Assembly: GCF_003589595.1 (NCBI RefSeq)
Contig: NW_020654422.1
Location: 13,987,544-14,051,543, forward strand
Length of the DNA: 64,000 nt
DNA from: Hyposmocoma kahamanoa
Taxonomy: Eukaryota; Arthropoda; Insecta; Lepidoptera; Cosmopterigidae
Direction of reading: 5' to 3'
This document shows, piece after piece, positions 55,041 to 64,000 of the stretch. The notes beneath the pieces were generated by a model that saw only the letters and a list, made by a program, of their open reading frames with translations, made no database searches and was not told the DNA's origin. The position numbers were made by a program, and so were the translations under genes. The stretch's first letter is position 1; the number at the start of each line of letters is the position of its first letter.

Positions 55041-56339
55041 GACTACCACAAAACATAATTAACTACATACCTACTTATAAATATGTTGAAGATTTGGAAT
55101 AAGAAAATTTATATATAAACCTAGTAAGTATAACTTAGTCTATCAGTCCTATTCCCCAACTTCGTGACTGAGTAGGTACATTAAGGGCCAGCTATGTGTG
55201 CCTCGGCACGTCTCCACGACACCTCTACGTGACGGAGAGTCCCCCACAGAATTGCTGTCTGAATAAAAAATAAATGCTATTTTTTTTTTCGACGTAAATC
55301 TGGGAGGGAAACGTTAAAATTGTATGTGAATGAAGAATGTGTTGTTCATGTTTGTTTTCTACAGTGTATTTTTTTTTGTGAGTTGTAATTGATGGATACG
55401 ACGTTTACAAACTGACTGTTTACAGACTGTTTACAAAAGGGTTTACTTATTTACCGACAGCGGTGGGTCAATGTATCAAATTTTTGAAAACAAATGTACT
55501 TTGCGTCATTTAAATAGCGTTTAATTTTACCATTTCAATTACAGTTTGTATAGCCTCTAGCCGAGCGTACAACAACTGCATACAGTTCTTTTTCTATCTC
55601 GTTCTTTAACAGAGTATGAGACCATACGAACACAGATGGTATAAGACAAGACTCTACATTGTCAATGACGTGAGTTTCAAACTTACATGTCAATGACGTG
55701 AGTTTCAAACTTACATTCTCAAGAATATGATAAATATATACAACAGAAGTATCTATGAAGTAACTTATATCTCCTTACTCTCAACGAATTTCACTTTTAT
55801 ATTTTACTAAATTTGGTTAAATGCTTTCTAATTAGACAGTGTTGCCAATATATTTATAAAAATGTACTTCTCGCTTTGCAATTTAAATTCACAAATTCCA
55901 TTTTCACCATTTTCCCCATATTCTTCAGGATAATTGCTTTTAGAATATGATAAAAACTCGTTTCTTTATTGATATTTTTTTGTACTTTTTAAAATGGGAG
56001 CATTTGAATATGTAAGTCGCTTTGCTCGATTTTTATGATCCAACAAAGAGTTTTCTGTTACCTGTTTTTAAAAGAAAAATCTTGTGCAAGCTGGGTTTTA
56101 CGCTAAAATATTTGTCTCCAAGGAAAAATATTTATAAACATTGCATGATGTCAGCTTCTTGCTGAAACTAAGCTTGAAATAAACAAATGTAGGATAGTAA
56201 AGTATTTTCGCAAAATAAAAACCTTTAAAAAATCCCGGCTTATCCAGCGTACGGTCCATTATCTGTCATAACGGAGTAAAATACAGCAATGTTTCACAAA
56301 CCATTAGTATGTCGCCATTTTGACTAAGCGGCGTCGAGA
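55041..56339. other. Mostly featureless; 28-bp tandem pair at 55,661-55,716
   Basis: GTCAATGACGTGAGTTTCAA and the next eight bases occur twice in perfect tandem. The rest is AT-rich. Confidence 0.5.
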
Positions 56340-56545
56340 TGTCCATTTCTAAAAAGATTTTGGTGTAGTTACAGGCACATGAGACTTGTCAACTTATTTT
56401 TCAGGGCGGCGGCAACGAGCGCAGTATTTATCAAATCCTTGCGATTTAAATCTCTGAGTGGCACTGCAACTGCTATAGATAGGCGTGTCGCTTACCACCA
56501 GGCGCACGATATGTTCGTCCCGTCACTTAGTATCACAAAAAAAAA
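56340..56545 (+). repeat. Family F, 5'-truncated
   Basis: From TTACAGGCACATGAGACTTG through CTATAGATAGGCGTGTCGCT to TTCGTCCCGTCACTTAGTAT, CACAAAAAAAAAAG: a clear A-rich 3' end. Confidence 0.8.
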
Positions 56546-57467
56546 AGATTGATTACATTGAGTTGACTCGTTTTTACAATATGTCGATTTTATATTTTTT
56601 ATGATATTTTTATGTGATATTAAATCATATACATTAATATGATTTTAATGAAACTCATTCATATTGCCATATTTAATTCAGGATATTGTACAAATAATAA
56701 GTGTTTCAACATTATACAAAGTATCTAAATATATATATGGTATCACGGTAAACATTTGAAAAAAATTACATTACATTATTCCTACAGAGAAATGCGAAAA
56801 TTTACATTTTCTTATGATTGCATTTACAGACGCGAATATATCTTCTATTTACTTCCAGTACTTGCTGCATAGCACATAAATTCGATTTGCTGATTTCACA
56901 GTCTCAAATTAGAATATCATGATCGAACACCTATTAAGTACATTCAGTTAGGTGCAAATAAAATATCATTTGTTCACCTCAATCGAAAGCACGAAAAAAC
57001 TAACGCACCAACCGTCGTCGTATAAAAAAAATACATACCGCTTTTATCACATAAATTTCCATCGCGTAACTAAGAGCATTCCAGATAGAAACTCTATACC
57101 GCAGCCCATCTTTTTAGAAGCACTCGTTGTGGGTGGCTGTCACTTGCAACTCATTTTGCATTTCCCGGCGCAACCGCAATATGCGGTCACTGGATGTAGG
57201 GAAATCGGATGCGAGCTGCCTTGTTACATTTCTAGAGTTGAAATATTGTATACTAGATTATGTAATTCGAGACATTGTTCCAATGCTTAATCTTATAAAA
57301 CGTGAACATCTTTTTAAAACTAGAGTTATTTATGGAAGTTTCTCAAGAATAACTTTTAAATTTAATTTGGTTATGTTATTTTCTACTTATACGTAATACG
57401 AAATAGGTTAAAAATAAGAGGACTGATATTTTTTATGACTCTAACGATGTCACAAATAATTTTTACA
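56546..57467. other. No recognisable feature
   Basis: AT-rich. Two overlapping open frames (112 codons at 56,952 and 89 codons at 57,127) show no domain. Confidence 0.35.
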
Positions 57468-57785
57468 GCAGTAGAGCTCCTTGTGAAAGAGTTCGTCCAG
57501 GGAAGTACTGCTACATCACCTATTTCGGCCGTCAAGCAGTAACTACTACTCAGTACTAAGTGCTCTCAGCACTTAGTACTGAGTTCCGGTTTTGAAGGTA
57601 AGAATGCTACTGAAATTACAAGCATAAGGACTTGTCAACTTATGTTTCATGGTGACAAACGCAGTAACAGTGCTCCTCAGATCTTTGTAATTTAATCAGA
57701 TTGAATTGTGGACTTGGAGTGTGGATTGTTCCCCATCAGGCGCACGAATTGTTCAGCTCGTCCACTTAGTATAATAAAAAAAAAT
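57468..57785 (+). repeat. Family F, full length, with a perfect internal hairpin
   Basis: AGCAGTAGAGCTCCTTGTGA start and CGTCCACTTAGTATAATAAA end. At 57,549-57,585 a perfect 17-bp inverted repeat, ACTCAGTACTAAGTGCT / AGCACTTAGTACTGAGT around CTC, replaces the usual CAGTAATGTGAGCATTACTG. Confidence 0.8.
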
Positions 57786-58315
57786 TTGTGGTTTATTTAT
57801 TGAGGTGTTATTGTTAAGATATAATATTTAGAGCCTTTAGAGGAAGAACCCAATGAATTCTCATTTATTTACGCATATGTAGATCATATCACATCCATTA
57901 AACACAACGTCTGTAACATTGGCGTCAAGAGGGAAAGACGCTTTCCACTTCTACCTCTTTTCGAATTGAATGCACCACAAATACGATATGTGTTACATGA
58001 CGTTTGAGCAACATCTGCAATAGTTCCACTGCTGCTATAGGTAGTATTATAGAAATGTTCATCTAAGTTATGATAATACCCTTATGAACTACGTTTACTA
58101 ACGAAAAATCATTCATGCTGCTCGTGGAGATGGCATAATAGGTTTATAAGATGCCTAGCGATGAATGGTAGAGAAGACAGAGTACAACAAGCGGCTTTAT
58201 TGTGAGATAGTAATGTGTTGGAATTTGTAAATGACAAATCGGTAATTTCATTGTTCAATTTTTGATATTTATTATTTATTTTGACCTCACATAATATACC
58301 ATGCTATACAATAAG
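57786..58315. other. No recognisable feature
   Basis: AT-rich; nothing supportable. Confidence 0.4.
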
Positions 58316-58510
58316 TCTTGGTAGCCTAATGGTTCAATCTACGGCCTCTCAAGCGGAGGCCATGCGTTTGAATCCGGGCACGCATCTCTGTGTTTATCGG
58401 AATTTATGTTAATTTGAAATTTACCATGAGCTTTTCGCTGAAGGGAAATTGGGCCAACGTGGCTGAGTATGACCTAAACCCTACCGTGAGAGGGGTCCCT
58501 CGGTGGATAA
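58316..58510 (+). mobile_element. SINE E, 3' part rearranged
   Basis: Head TGGTAGCCTAATGGTTCAAT with B-box region CGTTTGAATCCGGGC, then TTAATTTGAAATTTACCATG and TTGGGCCAACGTGGCTGAGT. The usual CAGCAGTGGGACG end is absent, replaced by GAGAGGGGTCCCTCGGTGG. Confidence 0.75.
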
Positions 58511-58538
58511 TAAAAATCCATAGTAGTAATTCATTTTC

Positions 58539-58963
58539 TAACCGACTTCAAAAAAGGAGGAGGTTCTCAATTCGACTGTATGTTTTTTTTGTATAATTGT
58601 TTTACGATAATTCCGGTATTTCTGAACCGATTTTCATGATTCTTTTTTGTTGGAAAGAGGGTACCTCCATAGTGGTCCCATTTCATTTTGAAGAAAATCA
58701 TCCACCTCTAAGGGTGGCTGTTCACGCATGAAGATTCATTTTTATAAATAGTACATAAATTTTGTTCTAAGGACCAATTATTTTAATGGTTGATTTTGCT
58801 ATTTCCCAATTCTAGGCGTTTTCTCTCTCAATATACTTTGAGTAGTGAGAACCGATTTTTATTATCTCCTGTGTCAAGTCATGTATAGTGGTGAACTAGG
58901 GGATATTTCAATAAAACTTGACAAATAGACGTAATTCCACGTACTTTTGAGGTCGGTTTTTTT
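58539..58963 (+). mobile_element. Family H element, uninterrupted
   Basis: Starts TAACCGACTTCAAAAAAGGA and ends ACTTTTGAGGTCGGTTTT, so the ends are inverted (AACCGACYTCAAAA). 425 bp, no coding capacity. Reference for the interrupted copy at 40.2 kb. Confidence 0.8.
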
Positions 58964-59204
58964 GGTGAAATAAATATTGAAAATTACAAAATTGTGTACA
59001 AATGTTTATTTTACATAGAAAACCCACCGCGACACTCAGACATATTAATGTTTATTTACAAAAAGCAACCTCTATAGAGTTTCTTACTCAATCCATTCAT
59101 AGGTATAAGGCTTACGTTCGTTTCTTATAACAAAAAATCTATTGCGACAACGATGATAAATATGAAACACCACAATGAATAATATTACAGGTGCGAATAT
59201 CTTT

Positions 59205-59495
59205 TTTTTTATAATATCAAGTGACGGAACGAACAAGTCGTTCACCTGACGGTAAGCTGCCTGTTCATAACAGTTGCAGTGCCACTCAGAGCTTTAAATC
59301 GCAAAACATCGGAGGGACATTGCACTGTGACATAAGACATATGTGCCTGAGACTTAAGTTAACAAGTCCCATGTGCCCATAATGTCACCAGCACCCTTAC
59401 CCTTTAAAACCGGAACACAGTAATGTTGACATTACTGTTTCGCGGCAGAAATACTTCCCTGCATGAACTCTTTCACAAACAGTTGTACCTACTGA
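59205..59495 (-). repeat. Family F, near full length
   Basis: T-run and ATAATATCAAGTGACGGAAC (A-rich 3' end in reverse), CAGTGCCACTCAGAGCTTTA, CACCAGCACCCTTACCCTTT, to CTCTTTCACAAACAGTTGTA. Confidence 0.8.
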
Positions 59496-59499
59496 TACT

Positions 59500-59625
59500 A
59501 ACGTTTTTCCACACCAAAGTTGCAGAATAAGTAATTTTTCTACAATTTTAGAGATTTTGCGCGAGATAATTGATACGACCATAGTGTACAAAGCGAAAAT
59601 GGCGGACTGGGCTCAAGTATGTGGA
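59500..59625. repeat. Repeat J, copy 2
   Basis: TTTTTCTACAATTTTAGAGA, GTACAAAGCGAAAATGGCGG and CTGGGCTCAAGTATG match 4,666-4,790. Confidence 0.55.
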
Positions 59626-59769
59626 ACTCCAAGTATAACAATATATACATATATATGTTATATACAAGGTATATATATATATACAAGGTTAGGCGAATTT
59701 TCTTTCCTCGATTATGTTCGGCTCAGACACTAGCTCTTAGATCTCTTTCTAAAGAGTATATAATATAAT

Positions 59770-60127
59770 ACATAGGAAATGAAAATATTTTTTTCAAAAG
59801 TATCTAAGTCACGTATATTTCTTTTTTGAAATAAACTTTGTGAAACCTTTACACGTAGTTCAATGGTCACGGCTGACTGACTTATTATTGGTTGGTTTAT
59901 TTGAGAAAATAACGTACGCGATTTAGATCCAAAAAAATAGTTTCATGTCCTACAAGGTATTATCAATTAAAAATTTTACAGAAACTAAATTACTATCAGT
60001 TATTCGAAAATAAAAAAATATAATAATAATATAGTAAATGAAACTCTTTCCGGATTTAAATCGCGTATATTTGTTTTTTCAAACAAACCGATGTTTCGGG
60101 CCCTTTACAGGTGCCATGGTCCCATAA
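59770..60127 (+). repeat. Two diverged family G fragments
   Basis: 59,770-59,953 keeps CATAGGAAATGAAAAT, TTCAATGGTCACGGCTGACT and a return arm ending AAATAGTTTCATGTCCTAC. 60,035-60,127 keeps CCGGATTTAAATCGCGTATA, CAAACAAACCGATGTTTCGG and CCCTTTACAGGTGCCATGG. Both are in the same orientation and may be parts of two separate insertions. Confidence 0.65.
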
Positions 60128-60564
60128 TAATAAATAAGTTATGAAAAACAAAACGCGTCAACCAGACAAACTACATTGTAGCTTTTAATGATCAGTAAAA
60201 GATGTTGATATTGTACTCGATAAAAATAAGGGCAAATATACAAATCCAGTGAATTTCTTAAAAATTCCATAATTAACAACGCTTTCAAATATTTGTTAAA
60301 TATAGGTAATTATGTGTCCATTATAGGTTAATGCAAGCATTTATCCTTATCTGTCTAAGGATCCGTTTTTTTAAATTTATTAATTATTCACGAAAATGGG
60401 ATAGAAGAAGTCATGTAAATACATTAAATAACTATAGTTAATACTAAAATCAAAAATATACCAAAAACTTGTAAACAAAAATGGGCTCCTGCAGAGCAAT
60501 ATAATAATAGTTTATGATTAAAAAATCTTAAAAACTCTATTTGAATACTAAAAGATTATAATTT
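60128..60564. other. No recognisable feature
   Basis: AT-rich sequence upstream of the LTR. Confidence 0.4.
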
Positions 60565-61348
60565 TGTGTACTGGGACTATACAAGGTCCTTGAGCCGTAA
60601 AGTAAAAAGTAAAAGTGTAATTCAAGCATTCCGTAAACTCCGTTTTTAATCGGGCGTTAGAGGTCACGTTAGAAGCCATTTTGGATGGAAGCAAGAAAAT
60701 TACGGCGTAATTCGAGATTTCATGAAAAGAACAACCATCTACAAATAAAACATCAAGCTATATTCGGCGAGCAACCGGCATTCGTGAAGAGCCCCTGGAA
60801 TTCAGTTTCAACGCACTCAGCAGACATTTACGAATACATCGTGAACAACAGAACATCAAGCGTAGAACATCCAGTGCCATCGTGGCAGTAAATTCACCCA
60901 CAACATCACAGTCAGAGACAGTTATGTGACGATGTGACCTCCTTATATCGTCATCCCACCTTTTTGTATCGCCTCTCTCCATTCGTATCGTATCGTTTGT
61001 TCTTCTTCTAACTCATATTTAAATTTAAAATTTTGAATTGTTCCATTTTACCTCCAATTCTGATTTTGTTTCTTTCCATCGTCACTCTCTGCGCGATCGC
61101 GGTAGCGAAAACATCTACTTTCTTATTTTTGAACCGTTTACATTTTAAGATATTAATATTGTTGTTGTACTGAATAAATTCCTATAAACCGGACTTTCGT
61201 CTTTTCAACTGCTAAAACTTGCTAAGTAAGACGTATGGAGGCTCGGGGGCTGCGGAGGCTATTACTACCCTTGGACCAGGCTATATTACTGCTATCCAAG
61301 CTATTTTACAGTCTACAGAACGCCACCAGCACCAGCAGCGCCATTACA
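60565..61348 (+). repeat. 5' LTR of a BEL/Pao retrotransposon (start uncertain)
   Basis: The right edge is set by the primer site at 61,350; the LTR end would be CCATTACA or close to it. The left edge is proposed at TGTGTACTGGGACTATACAA (60,565) because LTRs begin TG. An AATAAA at 61,173 suits an R-region polyadenylation signal. The partner LTR lies outside the window, so the length of about 780 bp cannot be confirmed. Confidence 0.45.
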
Positions 61349-61349
61349 C

Positions 61350-61367
61350 TGGCGCCCGAACAGGGAC
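61350..61367 (+). promoter_or_regulatory. Primer binding site, tRNA-Lys type
   Basis: TGGCGCCCGAACAGGGAC: an 18-bp string matching the known complement of a tRNA-Lys 3' end, two bases after the proposed LTR end. This is the start point for minus-strand DNA synthesis. Confidence 0.8.
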
Positions 61368-61986
61368 ATTACATTACATTTATAAGGCGCCATTACAGTT
61401 ATAAGGGTTTGGTGCAACAGTCGTGAGTTCGTTCCAATTAAAACTACTCCCTGTCACAAGCTCCGTAACAGTATCACGTTTAATTGCATTCAGAAATTAT
61501 TTAAATCAGCTTTCAGTAGGTATATACCTACATACTTACGTATCACAAACCCTCAGACCTGAGAATTTCAAATCTCACTTTGCAAAAACGGTTACATAGT
61601 AGGTATACCTTGCCACGTAACCTGTCATTCCTACATCAGCTTTGCTAACATTTCTATTAAAACCAACTCTCATTCCACAGCACTGTGTTCGCTTGGGCTG
61701 CGGTGCTACTACACGTTGAATGGTAGCTTTGGTGTCAGCTGGCGCGCGACCATGCGACACGCGAGAACGCTCGCCGTCCGCCATTTTGTTGCGCTGCTTT
61801 CGCCGCTCACTGCACTGCATTTTGCTAATTTAAGTATTGCATTTTATTTATTACTCTTCTCGGGACATTTGCGATAACATTTTGAAGCTAATATTAATAT
61901 TTCATGCACAAATACTTGCCATTTTCTTCAATTATAGGAAAATAAGTATTCAACCAGTAAGTAGATATTCAATAGAGTAATTAAAC
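61368..61986 (+). other. BEL/Pao leader region
   Basis: About 620 bp between the primer site and gag. A GC-richer patch at 61,680-61,800 (overlapping an 81-codon minus-strand open frame) has no recognisable domain. Packaging or leader functions are expected here but not visible. Confidence 0.5.
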
Positions 61987-63186
61987 ATGTCTAAACACAA
62001 TACAAGTAATTTAATGACAAAACGTAGCATACTTAAAGGAAAAGTAACAATTTTCAGAAAACATTTAGATCTCATCGCCTCATGTCAATCATTAACAGAT
62101 TTACAACTCATTGAATTAAAAAACGGACTCTCAGACTTTAAAGCAATCTACAATTTATTCAATGAAACTCAGACTTTAATAGAACCACTTTTGGATGCTT
62201 CAGAATGGAACGAGGACGTTCCAGATACAGAACGAGAGAAGTTTGAAAATGACTTCTATCGTCTAGTAGCCCAAGCAACTGAATTGGTTGCCAGGCATGA
62301 CCAGGCGGTAACTAAATCCAAGTTGGACTCTGACTTATCAGGTGGGACCAAAACATTTATCAAATTACCCACTATTGATTTACCACACTTCTCCGGAGAC
62401 AATCATGAGTGGCTCGAGTATACACTTTTCAATCGCTCATCAACAAACATACCACATTACACAACATACAGAGATACCATTACTTGCGTGTGATAGTATT
62501 TATATTTTATAGTCAATATAATTGGGCGTTAACTAACGTCATCTAGAAATTCCACGTAAAATGTATAAGTATGGCCACCAGGTTTCTCGTAAAAAAAATA
62601 TAGATGCCTCTGTAAATCCCATATAAAAAGGATTGTAAAGCTGGAGGAGACATCTAACTCCATCTAATTTTGTACTACCCTCTAATGGAAATAAATTTGG
62701 TTTACTAAAATTATGCTTTTCAATTTCATAGAAGTTTAACATCTTTATAATAGAATCTAGTAATTAGTAGACACAAATATGATTTTTTTCTCACACGTGC
62801 ATCATTGTCCGGTAGTGCGTCACTAGTAATCAAATCATTAGAATTGACTGGTGAAAATTTTGAGGTAGCATGGAAACTTTTATGTGAGCGCTATGACAAC
62901 AAACGTCAACTAGTAGACAATCATATTCAAGCACTATTCGGCATAGCTACCATTCACAATGAATCAGCAAAATTATTGTGAATGTTACTAGACACAATTC
63001 AGAAGAATTTAAGAGCTTTAGCAACAATAGGCGAACACACAGAGCATTGGGGCACTTTGATAATTTATTTAGCAGCAAGCAAATTAGATTCAACAACACT
63101 TAGATACTGGGAAGAACACAAAAACACATTGACAGACATGCCTATTAAATGCTTAAAATAATTTTTAAAAACCGTGCAGACTTGTT
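61987..63186 (+). pseudogene. BEL/Pao gag, broken by an insertion and stops
   Basis: The frame starts ATG at 61,987 (MSKHNTSNLMTKRSILKGKV). An N-terminal gag region with a helical segment leads to the conserved LPTIDLPHFSGD and WLEYTLFNR. The matching frame then stops at about 62,435. Roughly 360 bp of unrelated sequence follows. Gag resumes near 62,795 with ASLSGSASLVIKSLELTGEN and continues to CERYDNKRQLVDNHIQALFG. Further stops follow: a TGA after ESAKLL, a TAA after PIKCLK and a frameshift. This family of gag proteins (DUF1759-like) is typical of BEL/Pao. Confidence 0.85.
62436..62794. mobile_element. Unidentified insertion within gag
   Basis: About 360 bp that separate two adjacent parts of gag. 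It has AT-rich composition, an internal GGAGGAGACATCTAACTCC and no recognisable ends. A clean target duplication could not be defined. Confidence 0.5.
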
Positions 63187-63594
63187 GATTCAGAGTTAAA
63201 TAATAATCCACATAATTCAAACAAAACTGATGCACTGGCTAAACACAGCAATAGAAAGAACACATACACAACACAAATACCTACATGCTCCTTGTGTGAA
63301 CAAAAACATTACTTGTTTTCTTGCCAAACGTTCAGAGATATGACAATAGAAGTTAGAATAAAGAAAGCAGAAAGGCAAAAGGTTTGTTATAATTGTTTAC
63401 ATCTAGGACATGACAGCAGATCCTGTACAGGAGAAGCATGCAAGTATTGCAATAAAAAACACAATACACTCTTACATCTAGAGCATACAAAAAACACATT
63501 AGTCACAGTCACAAACACACAAAACAAATTAGTGTTACTGTCAACTGTACAAATCAATATCCATGACAGAGATGGTGTACCACATTCTGCATGA
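63187..63594 (+). pseudogene. BEL/Pao zinc-knuckle region
   Basis: Three zinc-binding motifs follow in order: CSLCEQKHYLFSC, CYNCLHLGHDSRSC (a canonical CX2CX4HX4C) and CKYCNKKHNTLLH. This is the nucleic-acid-binding part between gag and protease. The frame is open from about 63,187 but ends at a TGA (63,592-63,594) just before the protease. The expected arginine codon CGA would be one transition away. Confidence 0.85.
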
Positions 63595-64000
63595 GCTTTG
63601 CTGGACTCTGGCAGCACCTCCTGCTATATAACAAGACATTTATGTTCAAAATTAAATTTACCTCTTCACGGCATTGACAATACAGTGTCAGATATCAGTA
63701 ATCAGAGCATAAACATTTCCAAATGTACCACCATTCAGATACAATCAGTATATAACAATTACAAAACGGAAACAACATGCCTTGTAATCAATCAGATTTC
63801 ACATACAACTTGCAGACCCAGACTTCAACATTCTCCCATCGACATACTACTTGACTCAGAAATATTCTGGCAAGTAATAGGGACAGGAAAAATATCATTA
63901 GGTACACATCGACCAGTCTTAACAGAAACACAACTCGGATGGTTGATTTCAGGCTGTGTACCAGACATTATCAGTCAATCAGACAACACATGTTTTTTTT
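63595..64000 (+). pseudogene. BEL/Pao aspartic protease, start of pol (cut by window edge)
   Basis: Immediately after the TGA the same frame continues with ALLDSGSTSCYIT, carrying the catalytic DSG of an aspartic protease. It proceeds through PIDILLDSEIFWQVIGTGKI and TETQLGWLISG, which are typical of the BEL/Pao protease (DUF1758-like). The frame stays open to the last base. The reverse transcriptase, RNase H, integrase and 3' LTR lie beyond the window. Only the single stop separates it from the zinc-knuckle frame. Confidence 0.85.

Noticed and set aside
60685..60891. 68-codon open frame and its antisense partner
   Set aside because: Both fall within the proposed BEL/Pao LTR and overlap on opposite strands.

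Overview
The window looks like a gene-poor, AT-rich stretch of an insect nuclear genome, most likely a moth or butterfly. Three things point there: several tRNA-derived SINE families including one with a (GATGAT)n-type tail; RTE, jockey/CR1-type, mariner and BEL/Pao elements together; and no bacterial-type operons, RBS or dense coding. I find no complete host gene. Almost everything I can support is a transposable element or its debris, plus two short coding-like stretches whose nature is open: a possible signal-peptide exon near 21.0-21.2 kb and an intact 101-codon ORF at 38,885-39,190 on the minus strand.

I use my own letters for repeat families that recur inside the window. A, C, D and E are tRNA-derived SINEs, and B is a tRNA-headed SINE nested in one A copy. 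F is a roughly 320-bp repeat with an A-rich 3' end (14 copies). G is a foldback repeat carrying a CGTTTCGGGCCCTTTACAGG core (8 copies). H has AACCGAC ends. I is a roughly 580-bp repeat with short inverted ends. J is a short repeat found next to F. K and L are old duplicated blocks.

Layout. 0-8 kb: debris, F copies, the K pair with a G element inserted with a 12-bp target duplication, and the first L block. 8-10.6 kb: a 161-bp palindrome, then inverted repeat arms around a D SINE and a mariner with good ends but an internal deletion and a frameshift. 11-17.2 kb: nested SINEs, a GC-rich repeat, an RTE 3' fragment and a G copy split by SINE A. 19.8-20.1 kb: LINE debris. 21.0-21.2 kb: the possible secreted-protein exon. 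21.5-25.2 kb: the one intact autonomous element, a non-LTR retrotransposon with endonuclease and reverse transcriptase and a 23-A tail. 25-34 kb: SINEs, the second L block, and a MITE nested in F.

34.5-35.4 kb: a 364-bp tandem array of SINE C flanked by a 22-bp duplication. 35.9-37.7 kb: a decayed minus-strand LINE. 38.9-39.2 kb: the orphan ORF. 40.2-41.3 kb: H interrupted by I, with a 71-bp flanking duplication. 43.15 kb: a 10-N assembly gap. 48.9-50.1 kb: an older 5'-truncated relative of the 21.5-kb LINE. 52.1-52.6 kb: a second mariner relic. 52-60 kb: more SINE, F, G and H copies. 60.6 kb to the right edge: a BEL/Pao LTR retrotransposon with 5' LTR, tRNA-Lys-type primer site, and broken gag and protease, running off the window.

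Functionally, only the 21.5-25.2 kb element could encode a complete enzyme. The non-autonomous families carry pol III-type heads or inverted ends and would depend on enzymes encoded elsewhere. I cannot name the species, and family names for the LINEs are given only at clade level.
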